Assembly (NCBI RefSeq): GCF_003667445.1
Contig: NZ_RCTF01000017.1
Span: 1-64,000, forward strand
Direction of reading: 5' to 3'
Length of the DNA stretch: 64,000 bases
Source of the DNA: Xanthobacter tagetidis
Lineage (GTDB): Bacteria; Pseudomonadota; Alphaproteobacteria; Rhizobiales; Xanthobacteraceae
Positions within the stretch are counted from its first letter, which is position 1. The number at the start of each line of letters is the position of its first letter. The translations under genes and the position numbers were made by a program. This document shows, one piece after another, positions 17,752-26,791 of this stretch. Under the pieces are notes generated by a model, which searched no databases, was not told the origin of the DNA, and was given only the letters and a program-made list of their open reading frames with translations.

Positions 17752-19403
17752 GCCGGCGCATCCGGATCACAAGCGGGCGCATCTACGACCCCGCCAATGG
17801 CGTCGCCGATGCGGTGCGCGACCTGCTCATCGCCGACGGCTGCATTGTCGCGGACGCGCCGCCGTCCGCGCACGAGACCCGCATCGATGCGGCCGGCGCG
17901 GTGGTGATGGCGGGCGGCATCGACCTGCACAGCCACATCGCCGGCGGCAAGGTGAACCTCGCGCGCCTGCTGATGAGCGAGGACCGCGCCGCCTTCCCGG
18001 AGCCGGAGGGCGCGTTCTGCGGCTGCGGCGGCGGGCGCGCCGCGCCCACCACCCACGAGACCGGCTGCCGCTATTCCCAGATGGGCTACACCGCCGTGTT
18101 CGAGCCGGCGGTGGTGGGCGCCAATGCGCGCCACGCGCACCTGGAGATGGCCGACATCCCCAATATCGACACCGGCGGCTTCCTGGTGCTCGGCAATGAC
18201 GACTTCCTGCTGCGCCTGATCGCCGAGGGCGAGGGACAGCAGGCGGTGAACGACTATGTGGCGTGGATGCTCAAGGCCACCCAGTGCTGCGCGGTGAAGA
18301 TCGTCAATCCCGGCGGCATCTCGGCGTTCAAGTTCAACGCCCGCGCGCTCGATCTCGACGAGGCCGGCCCGTTCTACGGCCTCACCCCGCGCCGCATCCT
18401 CACGACCCTCCAGCGGGCGGTGACGGAACTAGGCGTGCCGCACCCGATCCACCTGCATGGCTGCAATCTCGGTGTGCCGGGCAACGTGGCGACCACGCTC
18501 GCCACCATCGGCGCCACCGAGGGCTTCCCGCTCCACCTCACCCACGTCCAGTTCCATGCCTATGGCATCGAGGGCGACCGGCGCTTCTCCTCCGGCGCGG
18601 CGGAGATCGCCGCCGCCGTGAACGCGAGCCCGCACATCTCGGTGGACGTGGGCCAGATCATGTTCGGCCAGACCGTGACCGCCTCGGCGGACCTCATGTC
18701 GCAATACCGCAACCACCGCCTCGCCAGCCCGAACAAGTGGATCGGCATGGACATCGAGTGCGACGCGGCGTGCGGCGTGGTGCCGTTCCAGTATCGCGAC
18801 CAGTCGTTCGTGAACGCGCTGCAATGGGCCATCGGCCTGGAGCTGTTCCTGCTGATCGAGGACCCGTGGCGGGTGTACCTCACCACGGACCATCCCAATG
18901 GCGGTCCCTTCACTTCCTATCCGCATCTGATCCGGCTGCTGATGGACAAGGATTTCCGCGACCATCATCTCGGCCGCATCCATCCCGCGGCGCGCGCCCA
19001 TACCCGCCTTTCCGAGATCCGGCGCGAATACACGCTGGAGGAGATCGCCGTGGTCACCCGCGCCGCCCCGGCCCGCACGCTCGGCCTGAAGGACCGCGGC
19101 CATCTCGGGCCCGGCGCGCGGGCGGACGTGGTGCTCTATGCCGATCAGGCCGACCGGGAGGCCATGTTCGCGGCGCCGCGCCTGGTGCTGAAGGACGGCG
19201 CCGAGGTGGTGCGCGACGGCGCCATCACCGCGCTTGCGCGCGGGCGGACCTATGCGGTCCACGCGGCCTATGACGGCGCCATGGACAGGCGCCTCGACCA
19301 GTGGTTCGACGCCGCCATCGGCCTCAAGGCGAAGCATTTCCGCATCGCCGACGGCGAGATCCGGGGCGGCGAGGGACCGGAGCTGGTGGAGCTTCAGCCA
19401 TGA
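17748..19403 (+). CDS. fhcA: Formyltransferase/hydrolase complex subunit A (formyl-methylofuran hydrolase)
   Basis: This 551-residue amidohydrolase releases formate from formyl-methylofuran. Probable binuclear metal ligands are H61 and H63 (DLHSHIAGGK), K184 (CCAVKIVNPGG, a likely carboxylated lysine), H235/H237 (IHLHGCNLG), H266 (LTHVQFH) and D381 (TTDHPNGGPF). All match the FwdA/FhcA pattern. The Cys-rich FCGCGGGRAAPTTHETGC segment at 90-107 is typical of this group. The ATG overlaps the fhcB stop, so translation is coupled. Confidence 0.96.
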   Translation: MSRRIRITSGRIYDPANGVADAVRDLLIADGCIVADAPPSAHETRIDAAGAVVMAGGIDLHSHIAGGKVNLARLLMSEDRAAFPEPEGAFCGCGGGRAAPTTHETGCRYSQMGYTAVFEPAVVGANARHAHLEMADIPNIDTGGFLVLGNDDFLLRLIAEGEGQQAVNDYVAWMLKATQCCAVKIVNPGGISAFKFNARALDLDEAGPFYGLTPRRILTTLQRAVTELGVPHPIHLHGCNLGVPGNVATTLATIGATEGFPLHLTHVQFHAYGIEGDRRFSSGAAEIAAAVNASPHISVDVGQIMFGQTVTASADLMSQYRNHRLASPNKWIGMDIECDAACGVVPFQYRDQSFVNALQWAIGLELFLLIEDPWRVYLTTDHPNGGPFTSYPHLIRLLMDKDFRDHHLGRIHPAARAHTRLSEIRREYTLEEIAVVTRAAPARTLGLKDRGHLGPGARADVVLYADQADREAMFAAPRLVLKDGAEVVRDGAITALARGRTYAVHAAYDGAMDRRLDQWFDAAIGLKAKHFRIADGEIRGGEGPELVELQP

Positions 19404-20326
19404 GCGGCGCCCCCGATCTCGTCCTCAACGGCGTCTGCGTGCGCGACGGCTTCGCCGAGGCCTTCCCCATGGCGGCGACGCGGCTTCTCGTCACCGCCGA
19501 CACGGCGCGCTGGGCGCTCACCGCCGCGCGCAGCATGACGGGCTTCGCGACGTCGGTGATCGGCTGCGGCTGCGAAGCGGCGATCGAGCGGGAGCTCGCC
19601 CCCGCCGAGACGCCGGACGGGCGTCCGGGCGTCGCCGTGCTCGTCTTCGCCATGTCGCTGAAGGATCTGAAGAAAGTGGTGCCGCTCAGGGTCGGGCAGA
19701 GCGTGCTCACCTGCCCCACCACGGCCTGCTATGCCGGCATCGAAAGCGGGCCGTCGATCCCGCTCGGCCGGGCGCTGCGCTATTTCGGCGACGGCCATCA
19801 GGTGTCGAAGCGCCTCGCCGGCAAGCGCATCTGGCGCATCCCGGTGATGGAGGGCGAGTTCGTCTGCGACGAGACGACCGGCGCGGTTCCGGCGGCGGTG
19901 GGCGGCGGCAACTTCCTGATCCTCGCCCGCTCCCGCGCCGCCGCGCTCGCCGGCGCCGAGGCGGCGGTGGAGGCAATGGCGCAGGTGCACGGCGCGGTGA
20001 TGCCGTTTCCCGGCGGCGTGGTGCGCTCCGGCTCGAAGGTGGGCAGCAAGTATCCCGGCCTCATCGCCTCCACCAACGGCGCCTATTGCCCGACGCTGCG
20101 CGCGGTGACGCCGACCGCCTTGCCGCCGGAGGCGGAGAGCGTGCTGGAGATCGTCGTCGACGGGCTGTCGGAAGCCGCGGTCGCCGCCAGCATGCGCGCC
20201 GGCATCGCGGCGGTGTGCGATCTCGGCGCCGAGGCGGGCATCCTCGCCGTCGACGCCGGCAATTACGGCGGCACGCTCGGCCCGTTCCACTTCCATCTGC
20301 ACGCCATCATGGGGGGCGCGCCATGA
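19400..20326 (+). CDS. fhcD: Formylmethylofuran:H4MPT formyltransferase (FhcD/Ftr)
   Basis: This 308-residue protein moves the formyl group from formyl-H4MPT to methylofuran, handing it to FhcA within the complex. The conserved stretches FPMAATRLLVTADTARWA, CPTTACYAG, GRALRYFGDG and PFPGGVVRSGSKVGSKYP match the Ftr family, and length is normal. The ATG overlaps the fhcA stop. In this direction the pathway is oxidative, producing formate. Confidence 0.96.
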   Translation: MSGAPDLVLNGVCVRDGFAEAFPMAATRLLVTADTARWALTAARSMTGFATSVIGCGCEAAIERELAPAETPDGRPGVAVLVFAMSLKDLKKVVPLRVGQSVLTCPTTACYAGIESGPSIPLGRALRYFGDGHQVSKRLAGKRIWRIPVMEGEFVCDETTGAVPAAVGGGNFLILARSRAAALAGAEAAVEAMAQVHGAVMPFPGGVVRSGSKVGSKYPGLIASTNGAYCPTLRAVTPTALPPEAESVLEIVVDGLSEAAVAASMRAGIAAVCDLGAEAGILAVDAGNYGGTLGPFHFHLHAIMGGAP

Positions 20327-21129
20327 GCGGGCTGCGCCTCGTTTTGAAGGCGCCGCTTGAGGCGCGGCTCGACTGCACCGGGCTCTTGCCGGCGGCGCTG
20401 TCCGGGCTCAGCGAGGCGGCGGCGGAGCGGCGCGTCCTGCCCTACGGCACAAGCCGGGCGGCGCTGGGCGACCTGTTCACGGTGACGCGCGGCGCCTCGG
20501 CGGCGCTGGTGATCTCGGGCGATGCGCGGCTCGATTTCGTCGGCGCCGGCCTCGGCGCGGGCGAAATCCTGGTGGACGGCCCCATCGGCGCCGGCGGCGG
20601 GTGGGGGATGACCGGCGGACGGCTGGTGGTGCGCGGCGCGGCGGGGGACGACCTCGCCGCGGGCCTGGCGGGCGGGCGCATCGAGGTGTCCGGCGCCGCA
20701 GGCGCGCGGCTCGGCGGCCCCCTTCCGGGCGCGCGCACGGGTATGCGCGACGGCCTGGTGAAGGTCGGCGGCGGCACCGGGCCACTCGCCGGCGTGCGCC
20801 AGCGCGGCGGGCTCATCCTCATCGCCGGCGATGCCGGCGAGCGGGCGGCGGAAGGCATGATCGCGGGCACGCTGGCGGTGGCAGGCGGCATCGGCCCGCG
20901 CGCCGGGCGCGGCATGCGGCGCGGCTCGCTGCTGCTGGGCCGGGCGCCGGACCTCGTGCCGGACGGTTTCGCGTCCTGCGGCGCGGCGGATTTCGTGATG
21001 CTGCTGCTCATCGCCCGGCGCGTGCCGGAGCTCGCCGCTGCGTTCGGCGGTGGCCTCTCCGGCCGGGCCGAGCGCCTGGTGGGCGACCGGCTTTCCGGCG
21101 GCGAAGGCGAGATTCTGGTTCTCAGCTGA
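20323..21129 (+). CDS. fhcC: Formyltransferase/hydrolase complex subunit C
   Basis: This 268-residue structural subunit is related to FwdC and the glutamate-synthase alpha C-terminal domain. It folds as a right-handed beta-helix built from repeated G-x-x-G-x-x-M/L-x-x-G units, seen from about residue 80 to 215 (for example GGWGMTGGRLVVRGAAGDD, GVRQRGGLILIAGDAG, AGRGMRRGSLLL). It helps bind the methylofuran carrier in the studied complex. It is last in fhcBADC; its stop overlaps the stop of the convergent MfnF-like gene by 8 bp. Confidence 0.94.
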   Translation: MSGLRLVLKAPLEARLDCTGLLPAALSGLSEAAAERRVLPYGTSRAALGDLFTVTRGASAALVISGDARLDFVGAGLGAGEILVDGPIGAGGGWGMTGGRLVVRGAAGDDLAAGLAGGRIEVSGAAGARLGGPLPGARTGMRDGLVKVGGGTGPLAGVRQRGGLILIAGDAGERAAEGMIAGTLAVAGGIGPRAGRGMRRGSLLLGRAPDLVPDGFASCGAADFVMLLLIARRVPELAAAFGGGLSGRAERLVGDRLSGGEGEILVLS

Positions 21130-22159
21130 GCGCGCGGCCGAGCCGCGCCACCGCCACCGCCGGAGCGCAATCGGCGGCCGCGCCGGCAAGGTCGGTGCCC
21201 TCCGCCAGCAGCGTCCCGATATCGCGGTAGGGCCGTCCCGCGCGCACCGCGAGGCGCGCCATCAGGCCGCGCCCCACGCCCGCGCCCACCAGCGGCGCGT
21301 CCTCCGGCAGGCCGGCGGCGGCCAGCACCCGCCCGAGCCCGCGCATCAGGAGCCCGAACTGCGCCTCGCTGGCGGCGGCGGCGAGCACGCCCGCCTCGTC
21401 GAGGCCGCCAGGGCCGAGGTCGCGCCCCACCATGCGCAGCAGGCGGCGCGCGCTCGCCTCTTCGGTCTTCTCTCCGCCGTCCGCCGCGGGGTGCAGGTCC
21501 GCGCACTCGGGCAGTTCGCCGATGAGGCGGTAGATGTCGGCGGTGGTGGCGAAATGCTCCGCCATCAGCGGCACCCAGGTGCCCCGGAACGGCAAGGCCG
21601 GGGCGAGCGCCATCACCGGCGTGCGGGCGATGCCGCTATAGACCAGCTCCCCCGCCACCAGCCGGTCGGCATCCGCATAGGCCACGGCCCGCACCGCGCC
21701 GTCCGCGAACGGCACGAAATCGGTGGTGGTGGAGCCCATGTCGGCGAGGAGGCCCGCCGGCAAAAGCTGCGCCAAGGCGCTGGCCGTGGCGTGCCAGTTG
21801 GCCGAGGCGATGTCGCCTGCATGAGCGGCGAGCGCGTCCGCGCCGACGAAGCCCGCCGGCCCGGCATAGAATTGCGTCTGCGCGCCGAGCCGTTCGGCGA
21901 GCGCCTGCCCCAAAGCGGCGACGCCGGTCGCCCGGTCGGGCCACAGGTCCACCAGTTCACCCGTCATGGTGACGAAAGAGGTCCCCTGAGACGGCGCCTG
22001 CGGTGCCGGCGGCAGGCCATCGAGCGCCTGGTCCAGCCGACCCAGCCCCTGCCACAGCGCGCACGGGGCGATGGCGACGGAAGCGAGCCGCCCGTCGGTG
22101 CCGAGCACGGCGCGCTTCAGGTGGGCGCCGCCCACGTCCCAGCCGATGACGGGTCTCAT
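21122..22159 (-). CDS. H4MPT-linked C1 pathway protein, MfnF-like (TIGR03123 type)
   Basis: This 345-residue protein belongs to the hydantoinase/oxoprolinase, actin-like ATPase superfamily. It begins MRPVIGWDVGGAHLKRAV, contains TMTGELVDLWPDRATGV, and has the ADMGSTTTDFVPF phosphate-binding motif; these features mark the family found with H4MPT genes. The archaeal member MfnF joins the furan and tyramine-glutamate parts of methanofuran, so a role in making methylofuran is likely but inferred. The ATG at 22159 overlaps the preceding ATP-grasp gene by 4 bp. It is the last gene of the fae-led operon. Confidence 0.85.
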   Translation of the reverse strand: MRPVIGWDVGGAHLKRAVLGTDGRLASVAIAPCALWQGLGRLDQALDGLPPAPQAPSQGTSFVTMTGELVDLWPDRATGVAALGQALAERLGAQTQFYAGPAGFVGADALAAHAGDIASANWHATASALAQLLPAGLLADMGSTTTDFVPFADGAVRAVAYADADRLVAGELVYSGIARTPVMALAPALPFRGTWVPLMAEHFATTADIYRLIGELPECADLHPAADGGEKTEEASARRLLRMVGRDLGPGGLDEAGVLAAAASEAQFGLLMRGLGRVLAAAGLPEDAPLVGAGVGRGLMARLAVRAGRPYRDIGTLLAEGTDLAGAAADCAPAVAVARLGRALS

Positions 22160-23124
22160 CTCAGTGCGATCTCCACTTGTGTCGCCGGTGGCAGATGGGG
22201 CAGAGCCGGCGGCGTGCCGGCGCGGATCAGCTCCGGCAGGAAGGCGGCGGGGTTCACCCCGAGCGCGGCATGAAGCCCGGCATAGGCGGTGGTGACGCGC
22301 GGGTTCACCTCCACCACCACCGGACCGGCCGGCGTCAGCACGATGTCGATGCCGATGATGCCGGCAAGGCCGGGAAAGGCCGCCGCCACGTCCTGCGCGA
22401 GCCGCGCCAGCGCGCCGTCCGGATCGGGAAGGCCGCCGACCGTGAGGCCGGTGAGGCTGAGCGCGCCGTCCGCCACCGCCACGTGCTGGCGGTTGGCCGC
22501 GAGCAGCCGCGCGCCGTCGGGCCGCACCAGCACCGAGAGGCTCGCCGGGATGCCCGCCACATAAGGCTGCACGATCAGGCCGGGCGCCGCCGGCGGCCGG
22601 GACCCCGCCGGCCACAGGCGGGTGTTCTCGCAGCCCGCCCCGTCGTCCGGCTTGGTGAGGCGCGGCCAGGGAAGATCATCCGGCGCCGCAGCGGCGGCAA
22701 AGGTCGGAATGTGCGGCAGGCCGGCGACGGCGAGGCGGCGGGCGGTCGCGCTCTTGCTGGAGCAGGTTTCCACCGCCTCGACGTCGCTGGCGATCAGCCG
22801 CGCGCCGCCGCGCCCCAGCCGGCGGATCATGGCGGCGAGCAGCCCGCCGGTCTCCGGCGCCACCGGCCAGACCACGTCCGCCTGCGCGGCCAGCGTGCTC
22901 CAGATCGCCCAGGGGTCGGCGCCCTCCGGCACCGGGATCGCGGCGTCGCTGGGCGCGGGCAGCCGGTCGTCATGGGCGGTGAGAACCTCCCGCACGCCGG
23001 GCAGCAGCGCGAGGTCGGCGCAGATGGCGTCGCGCATGCGCATGCCCTCCGGCACCAGGGTCTCGGGCAAAGGCGCGTCCCTCAGGCCGCCCGCCGTCAC
23101 GAACTCACAGACGAAGACGCGCAC
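22156..23124 (-). CDS. ATP-grasp ligase, MfnD-like (methylofuran side-chain synthesis)
   Basis: This 322-residue protein begins RVFVCEFVTAGGL and carries an ATP-grasp core: the SKSATARRLAVAGLPHIPTF region, VQPYVAGIPASLSVLV, IGIDIVLTPAGPVVVEVNPRVTTAY. Archaeal MfnD, an ATP-grasp tyramine-glutamate ligase, is the nearest function I can name. Bacterial methylofuran is reported to carry tyrosine and a polyglutamate chain, so the exact acceptor may differ. The start is GTG at 23124, overlapping the RimK-type gene by 28 bp. Its C-terminus overlaps the MfnF-like start. Confidence 0.8.
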   Translation of the reverse strand: MRVFVCEFVTAGGLRDAPLPETLVPEGMRMRDAICADLALLPGVREVLTAHDDRLPAPSDAAIPVPEGADPWAIWSTLAAQADVVWPVAPETGGLLAAMIRRLGRGGARLIASDVEAVETCSSKSATARRLAVAGLPHIPTFAAAAAPDDLPWPRLTKPDDGAGCENTRLWPAGSRPPAAPGLIVQPYVAGIPASLSVLVRPDGARLLAANRQHVAVADGALSLTGLTVGGLPDPDGALARLAQDVAAAFPGLAGIIGIDIVLTPAGPVVVEVNPRVTTAYAGLHAALGVNPAAFLPELIRAGTPPALPHLPPATQVEIALR

Positions 23125-24041
23125 AGCGGGCTTCCTTCGGGCGGGAGGGGGCGGGCGGCGGCGAGCCGCGCCGCGAGCGGTTCGGCCATGTCGCGGCCGG
23201 TGGCCTCATAGAGGCCCTTCCAGGCGGGCATGGAATTCACCTCCAGAACATAAAGCCGCCCGTCCTTGTCGGCGATGATGTCCACCCCCGCATGGTCGGC
23301 GCCCACCGCCGCCGCCGCCCTCACGGCGAGCGCCGCGAGCGGGCCCTCGGCCGCGACCGCTTCGCCGACGGCGCCCTGATGGATGTTGGTGATCCAGCCG
23401 GTGCCCCGCCGCACCATGGCCGCCTCCGCGCGCCCGCCCACCACGAACACGCGGAAGTCCTCCGGCGCGGCGGCGGCGACGAAGTCCTGGAGATAATAGA
23501 CCGACCCCACCGTTTCCGGCTCCGGCAAGGGCGCGCCGGGAGAGAGGCGCGCGAGGCCGCGGCCCTGGGCGCCGAACAGCGGCTTCAGCACCGTGTCGGC
23601 GGGCGCCGCATCCACCCGCATCTGCGCCGCGACACGATCCTCCAGCACCACGGTGCGCGGGGTGGGCAGGCCGGCGCGGGCCAAAAGGAAGGTGGTGGCG
23701 CTCTTGTCGACGCAGCGCTCGATGGCGCGCGCGTCGTTCATCACCGGAACGCCGAGCGCCGACAGAGCGTGCAGCAGGCCGAGCCGCGCCGTCACCTGCT
23801 CGAAGCTGCCCGCCGGCACCGAGCGCACGAAGCAGGCGGCGGGCAGAAGGTCGCCGAAGCCCGGCAGCAGCAGGCCGTGGGCGGTCTCGCCGACGGCGAA
23901 GCCGCACGCCTTCAGGGAGAGGAGGCGCCCGCGGCAGCCGTGCCGCTTCAGCGCCGCCAGGAGCCCGCGCACATGCCAGTCGGCGCTTTCCGCGAACACG
24001 ACGATGCCGGCGTCGCGGCTGCCGGGGCGCGCGCGCGCCAT
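23097..24041 (-). CDS. RimK-type ATP-grasp glutamate ligase in the C1 operon
   Basis: This 314-residue ATP-grasp protein has the motifs NDARAIERCVDKSATTFLLARAGLPTPRTVV, DTVLKPLFGAQGRGLARL, YLQDFV, DFRVFVVGG and VDIIADKDGRLYVLEVNSMPAWKG, as in RimK-type alpha-L-glutamate ligases. Related archaeal enzymes add glutamate to H4MPT or F420. Here it may extend the glutamate tail of methylofuran or dephospho-H4MPT; this is inferred from the neighbours mch and the MfnD-like gene. The ATG at 24041 lies 1 bp after the mch stop. Confidence 0.85.
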   Translation of the reverse strand: MARARPGSRDAGIVVFAESADWHVRGLLAALKRHGCRGRLLSLKACGFAVGETAHGLLLPGFGDLLPAACFVRSVPAGSFEQVTARLGLLHALSALGVPVMNDARAIERCVDKSATTFLLARAGLPTPRTVVLEDRVAAQMRVDAAPADTVLKPLFGAQGRGLARLSPGAPLPEPETVGSVYYLQDFVAAAAPEDFRVFVVGGRAEAAMVRRGTGWITNIHQGAVGEAVAAEGPLAALAVRAAAAVGADHAGVDIIADKDGRLYVLEVNSMPAWKGLYEATGRDMAEPLAARLAAARPLPPEGSPLCASSSVSS

Positions 24042-24042
24042 C

Positions 24043-25020
24043 TCAGCCGCCGAACGAGCGGGCGACGAGGTCCGGCGCGAAGCTCCCGGCCGTGAAGCTC
24101 GCACCGTGCTCCAGCGCGCTCACCGTGACGCGCGCCGGGGAGAACAGCAGCGGGTCCACCTGGTAGAAATCGCACCCATAGGCGGCGAACACCTCGGCGA
24201 ACGGCCGGCCGTGGTCGCGCGAGGTGCCGGAGGGCAGGCGCGCCGAAAGGTCGCGCGCCGCCTCGGCCGGGCCGGACACAAACAGGTGGACGTCGCCGCC
24301 ATAGAGCACCGCGTCGTTGGTGCGTCCCATGGCGGCGAGGAAGTCCGGGGCCGGCGGCGGCAGCGGCGCGCTGGCGAGCCCGTCGACGATGCGCGCCAGC
24401 GGGAAATGCAGCGCATGCGCCTTGTGCAGCGCCACCTCCAGCGTGCGGGCGACGATCTGCACCGTGCCGGCGAGCGAGGCGGTGGGGGTCAGGATCAGCG
24501 TCACCGCCTGCGGCGGGACGCCCGAGCGCGCGGCGATCTCGGCCACCACCGCCTCGGGCGGCGTCTGCGCCGTCTCCAGCACCAGCGTCACCGTGTCCGC
24601 CTTGTCGGCATAGCCGAGCTCCGCGAACAAAGGCTCGACGCAGGCGACCGCGCGCCCGGGGCCGGAGCCGAGGGCGAAGAAGTCGCCGGCCGCAAGGCTC
24701 CAGCCGGCATACTGGCTGGCGAGGCACGCCATCACCGGGTCTTCGCTCGACACCGAGACCAGGGTGGACCAGGGCGAGAAGCGGTCGGACGGCGTCAGCG
24801 CGACGCGCCCCCGCCCGCCCATGCAGATCTCGGCGATGCGCCGTCCGGCCTCGATGCCGCCCGGAACGGCGATGCCGGCATCGACGATGCGCGCCCCCAG
24901 CGGGCCGCTGGAGACCGCAAGGCGCAGCCGCGCGGCGTCGGCCACCAGGGCCTCCACCAGCGGGCGCACGCTTTCAGCAATGCTGGTGGGGGAGGGCGGG
25001 GCTGCGGGCGGGGTGGTCAT
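24043..25020 (-). CDS. mch: Methenyl-H4MPT cyclohydrolase
   Basis: This 325-residue cytoplasmic enzyme interconverts methenyl- and 5-formyl-H4MPT, the third step of the pathway. Conserved stretches are GGIEAGRRIAEICMGG, DPVMACLASQYAGW, FFALGSGPGRAVACVEPLF and GRTNDAVLYGGDVHLFV. Length is typical. The ATG at 25020 follows the mtdB stop by 9 bp. It is third in the fae-mtdB-mch operon. Confidence 0.96.
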   Translation of the reverse strand: MTTPPAAPPSPTSIAESVRPLVEALVADAARLRLAVSSGPLGARIVDAGIAVPGGIEAGRRIAEICMGGRGRVALTPSDRFSPWSTLVSVSSEDPVMACLASQYAGWSLAAGDFFALGSGPGRAVACVEPLFAELGYADKADTVTLVLETAQTPPEAVVAEIAARSGVPPQAVTLILTPTASLAGTVQIVARTLEVALHKAHALHFPLARIVDGLASAPLPPPAPDFLAAMGRTNDAVLYGGDVHLFVSGPAEAARDLSARLPSGTSRDHGRPFAEVFAAYGCDFYQVDPLLFSPARVTVSALEHGASFTAGSFAPDLVARSFGG

Positions 25021-25029
25021 CGGCCCGCC

Positions 25030-25926
25030 TCAGGCAAGTTCGCGCGCCAGCGCGAAAATGGTGGGCAGGTCGACGAACAGCGCCGTCCGGGTGTCGAGCA
25101 GCCGCCGGAACAGCGCCTGCTGGACCCGGTACTTGAGATCGCCGATGGCGAGCGGGCCGATGCCCGTTCCGGTGCCGCCTGCGAGCGGGGCTCCGTCGTC
25201 ATGCGCGCCGATGCCGGCGATGCCGGCGGGCGGCACGGCGTTCACGTCCGCGGCCACCAGAACCGTCTCCGCGGCGGCGACCAGGGAGGCAGAGAGGATC
25301 TCCACGCCCGCCCGGCCGGCGCTGATCACCACGTCGCTGGCGGCGAGCAGCGCCGCCTTCTCCGCGTCGGTCTCGGCGTTGGCGCAGGCGAGATCCACCC
25401 TGAAGCGCTGCTGGAACTCGGCCGCCTTGATCGTCACCGGCGTCAGCCCGCGATGGCTCACCAGCGTCACCTTCGCGCCGGCCTCGGCGGCGATCACCGC
25501 GGCGATGGAGCCGACCACGCCGGTGCCGCCGAACACCTTCACCTGCGCGCCCATGAGCGCGCCGGGCCGGCGGCCGGACAATTGCCGTTCCACCTTGGCG
25601 ATCACGGCGGCGGCGGTGGTGAACGCGCCGGCGGGATCGGGAAACACCGAGATCTCGAACGGCGGGAACAGCGCGGCGCGCGCCGTCTGCGCCATGTCGA
25701 AGGCGAGGCTCGCATCGCGTCCGCCGATGAACAGCGCGGTGCGGGCGGCCGCAGCCGGGGGGCGCGAGAACATCATGTCCTGGGTGAGCGCGCGCACCTC
25801 GTCGAGCGTCACGTGGGGATAGGGCGCGATCCGCCCATAGCCGGCGTCGAACGCCATGTTCACGTCGAACGGGCTCACCTGCGAGAGCGGCGAGATCATG
25901 TGCAGGATGGGCGTCGGGTCCGCCAT
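25030..25926 (-). CDS. mtdB: NAD(P)-dependent methylene-H4MPT dehydrogenase
   Basis: This 298-residue protein oxidises methylene-H4MPT to methenyl-H4MPT. The N-terminus carries ILHMISPLSQVSPFDVNMAFDAG, and the Rossmann motif is VKVFGGTGVVGSIAAVIAAEAG. Further conserved stretches are DVVISAGRAGVEIL, VLVAADVNAVPPAGIAGI and GPLAIGDLKYRVQ, all as in MtdB. The ATG at 25926 is the start of the conserved region; an upstream ATG nine codons earlier is less likely. It lies 143 bp downstream of fae. Confidence 0.95.
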   Translation of the reverse strand: MADPTPILHMISPLSQVSPFDVNMAFDAGYGRIAPYPHVTLDEVRALTQDMMFSRPPAAAARTALFIGGRDASLAFDMAQTARAALFPPFEISVFPDPAGAFTTAAAVIAKVERQLSGRRPGALMGAQVKVFGGTGVVGSIAAVIAAEAGAKVTLVSHRGLTPVTIKAAEFQQRFRVDLACANAETDAEKAALLAASDVVISAGRAGVEILSASLVAAAETVLVAADVNAVPPAGIAGIGAHDDGAPLAGGTGTGIGPLAIGDLKYRVQQALFRRLLDTRTALFVDLPTIFALARELA

Positions 25927-26069
25927 GGAGGATGCTCCAGTTGGGGGAGGCATCGGCGGGTGGCCGCGCCGCGATCAGGGACCACGGCGCGGCGGTTTCA
26001 GCCCCGCGCGCAGGAATGCCGGGCGGCCTGCAGCCGGCGCGAAGAGCGCCGGCCCGGCCACGCGGGACG

Positions 26070-26576
26070 TCAGGCGGCGAACGGGTGCTTGGCCTTGTCG
26101 CGCTCGGCGGTCACGGTCGCCGCGGTGGGCGTGCCGGCGACGGCGCGCTCGATCGAGAGCTTGGTGGCCTCGTAATTGTACTGCTGGATCTTGGCGTCGT
26201 CCGCCGCCTCCCAGTGGATGAACACGCCGACGCAGATGAAGATGTCGTCGGCCTCCTCCATGGGGATGGTGCCCTCGGCGACGCAGTCCTGCACCGCCTT
26301 GGCGACGCCGTACTGCGCCGGGCCGAACATCTGCACCGCCTGGCGCGCATCCTTGATGGTCACCTTGTTGAACATCACCGTGTTGGGCTTGCACGGCAGG
26401 TTCGGGGCGATCACCGCCAGGAGCGAGGTGAAGCCGTCCTTGTTGTTGGTGAGGCTGGTGCAGAAGGCGGTCTCGACCGCGCTGCCGCGCGGGCCGATCA
26501 GGAGGTCGATGTGGGCGACCTCGTTGCCGTCGCCCACCAGCGCCTCGCCCACCAGGACCTTGGAAATCTTCGCCAT
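26070..26576 (-). CDS. fae: Formaldehyde-activating enzyme
   Basis: This 168-residue enzyme condenses formaldehyde with (dephospho)tetrahydromethanopterin and is usually very abundant in methylotrophs. The sequence is a near-textbook Fae: MAKISKVLVGEALVGDGNEV, the catalytic-type His (H22) in HIDLLIGPRGS, then TNNKDGFTSLLAVIAPNLP and FIHWEAADDAKIQQYNYEAT. The ATG at 26576 matches the family start and follows a GGGAGGCTC ribosome-site region. It is first in the leftward C1 operon. Confidence 0.98.
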   Translation of the reverse strand: MAKISKVLVGEALVGDGNEVAHIDLLIGPRGSAVETAFCTSLTNNKDGFTSLLAVIAPNLPCKPNTVMFNKVTIKDARQAVQMFGPAQYGVAKAVQDCVAEGTIPMEEADDIFICVGVFIHWEAADDAKIQQYNYEATKLSIERAVAGTPTAATVTAERDKAKHPFAA

Positions 26577-26791
26577 CTTGAGCCTCCCTCGCCGGATCTC
26601 AGGGTGACCGCCGCCGCATGGAGGGGACAGCGGTTCCACGCCGCCTATCCTTGTTGCAGCATCCGGCGGGAGGCCGGACCGGTTCGCCAGATAGCGCGGC
26701 CGAACCTAGCCGAGCCCCCCGCCGCCAGCAAGCGGCGCGGGGCGCGGCGCCGGGACACGGCGCGAGGATCAAGTGCTGGCCACGGCGGGCG

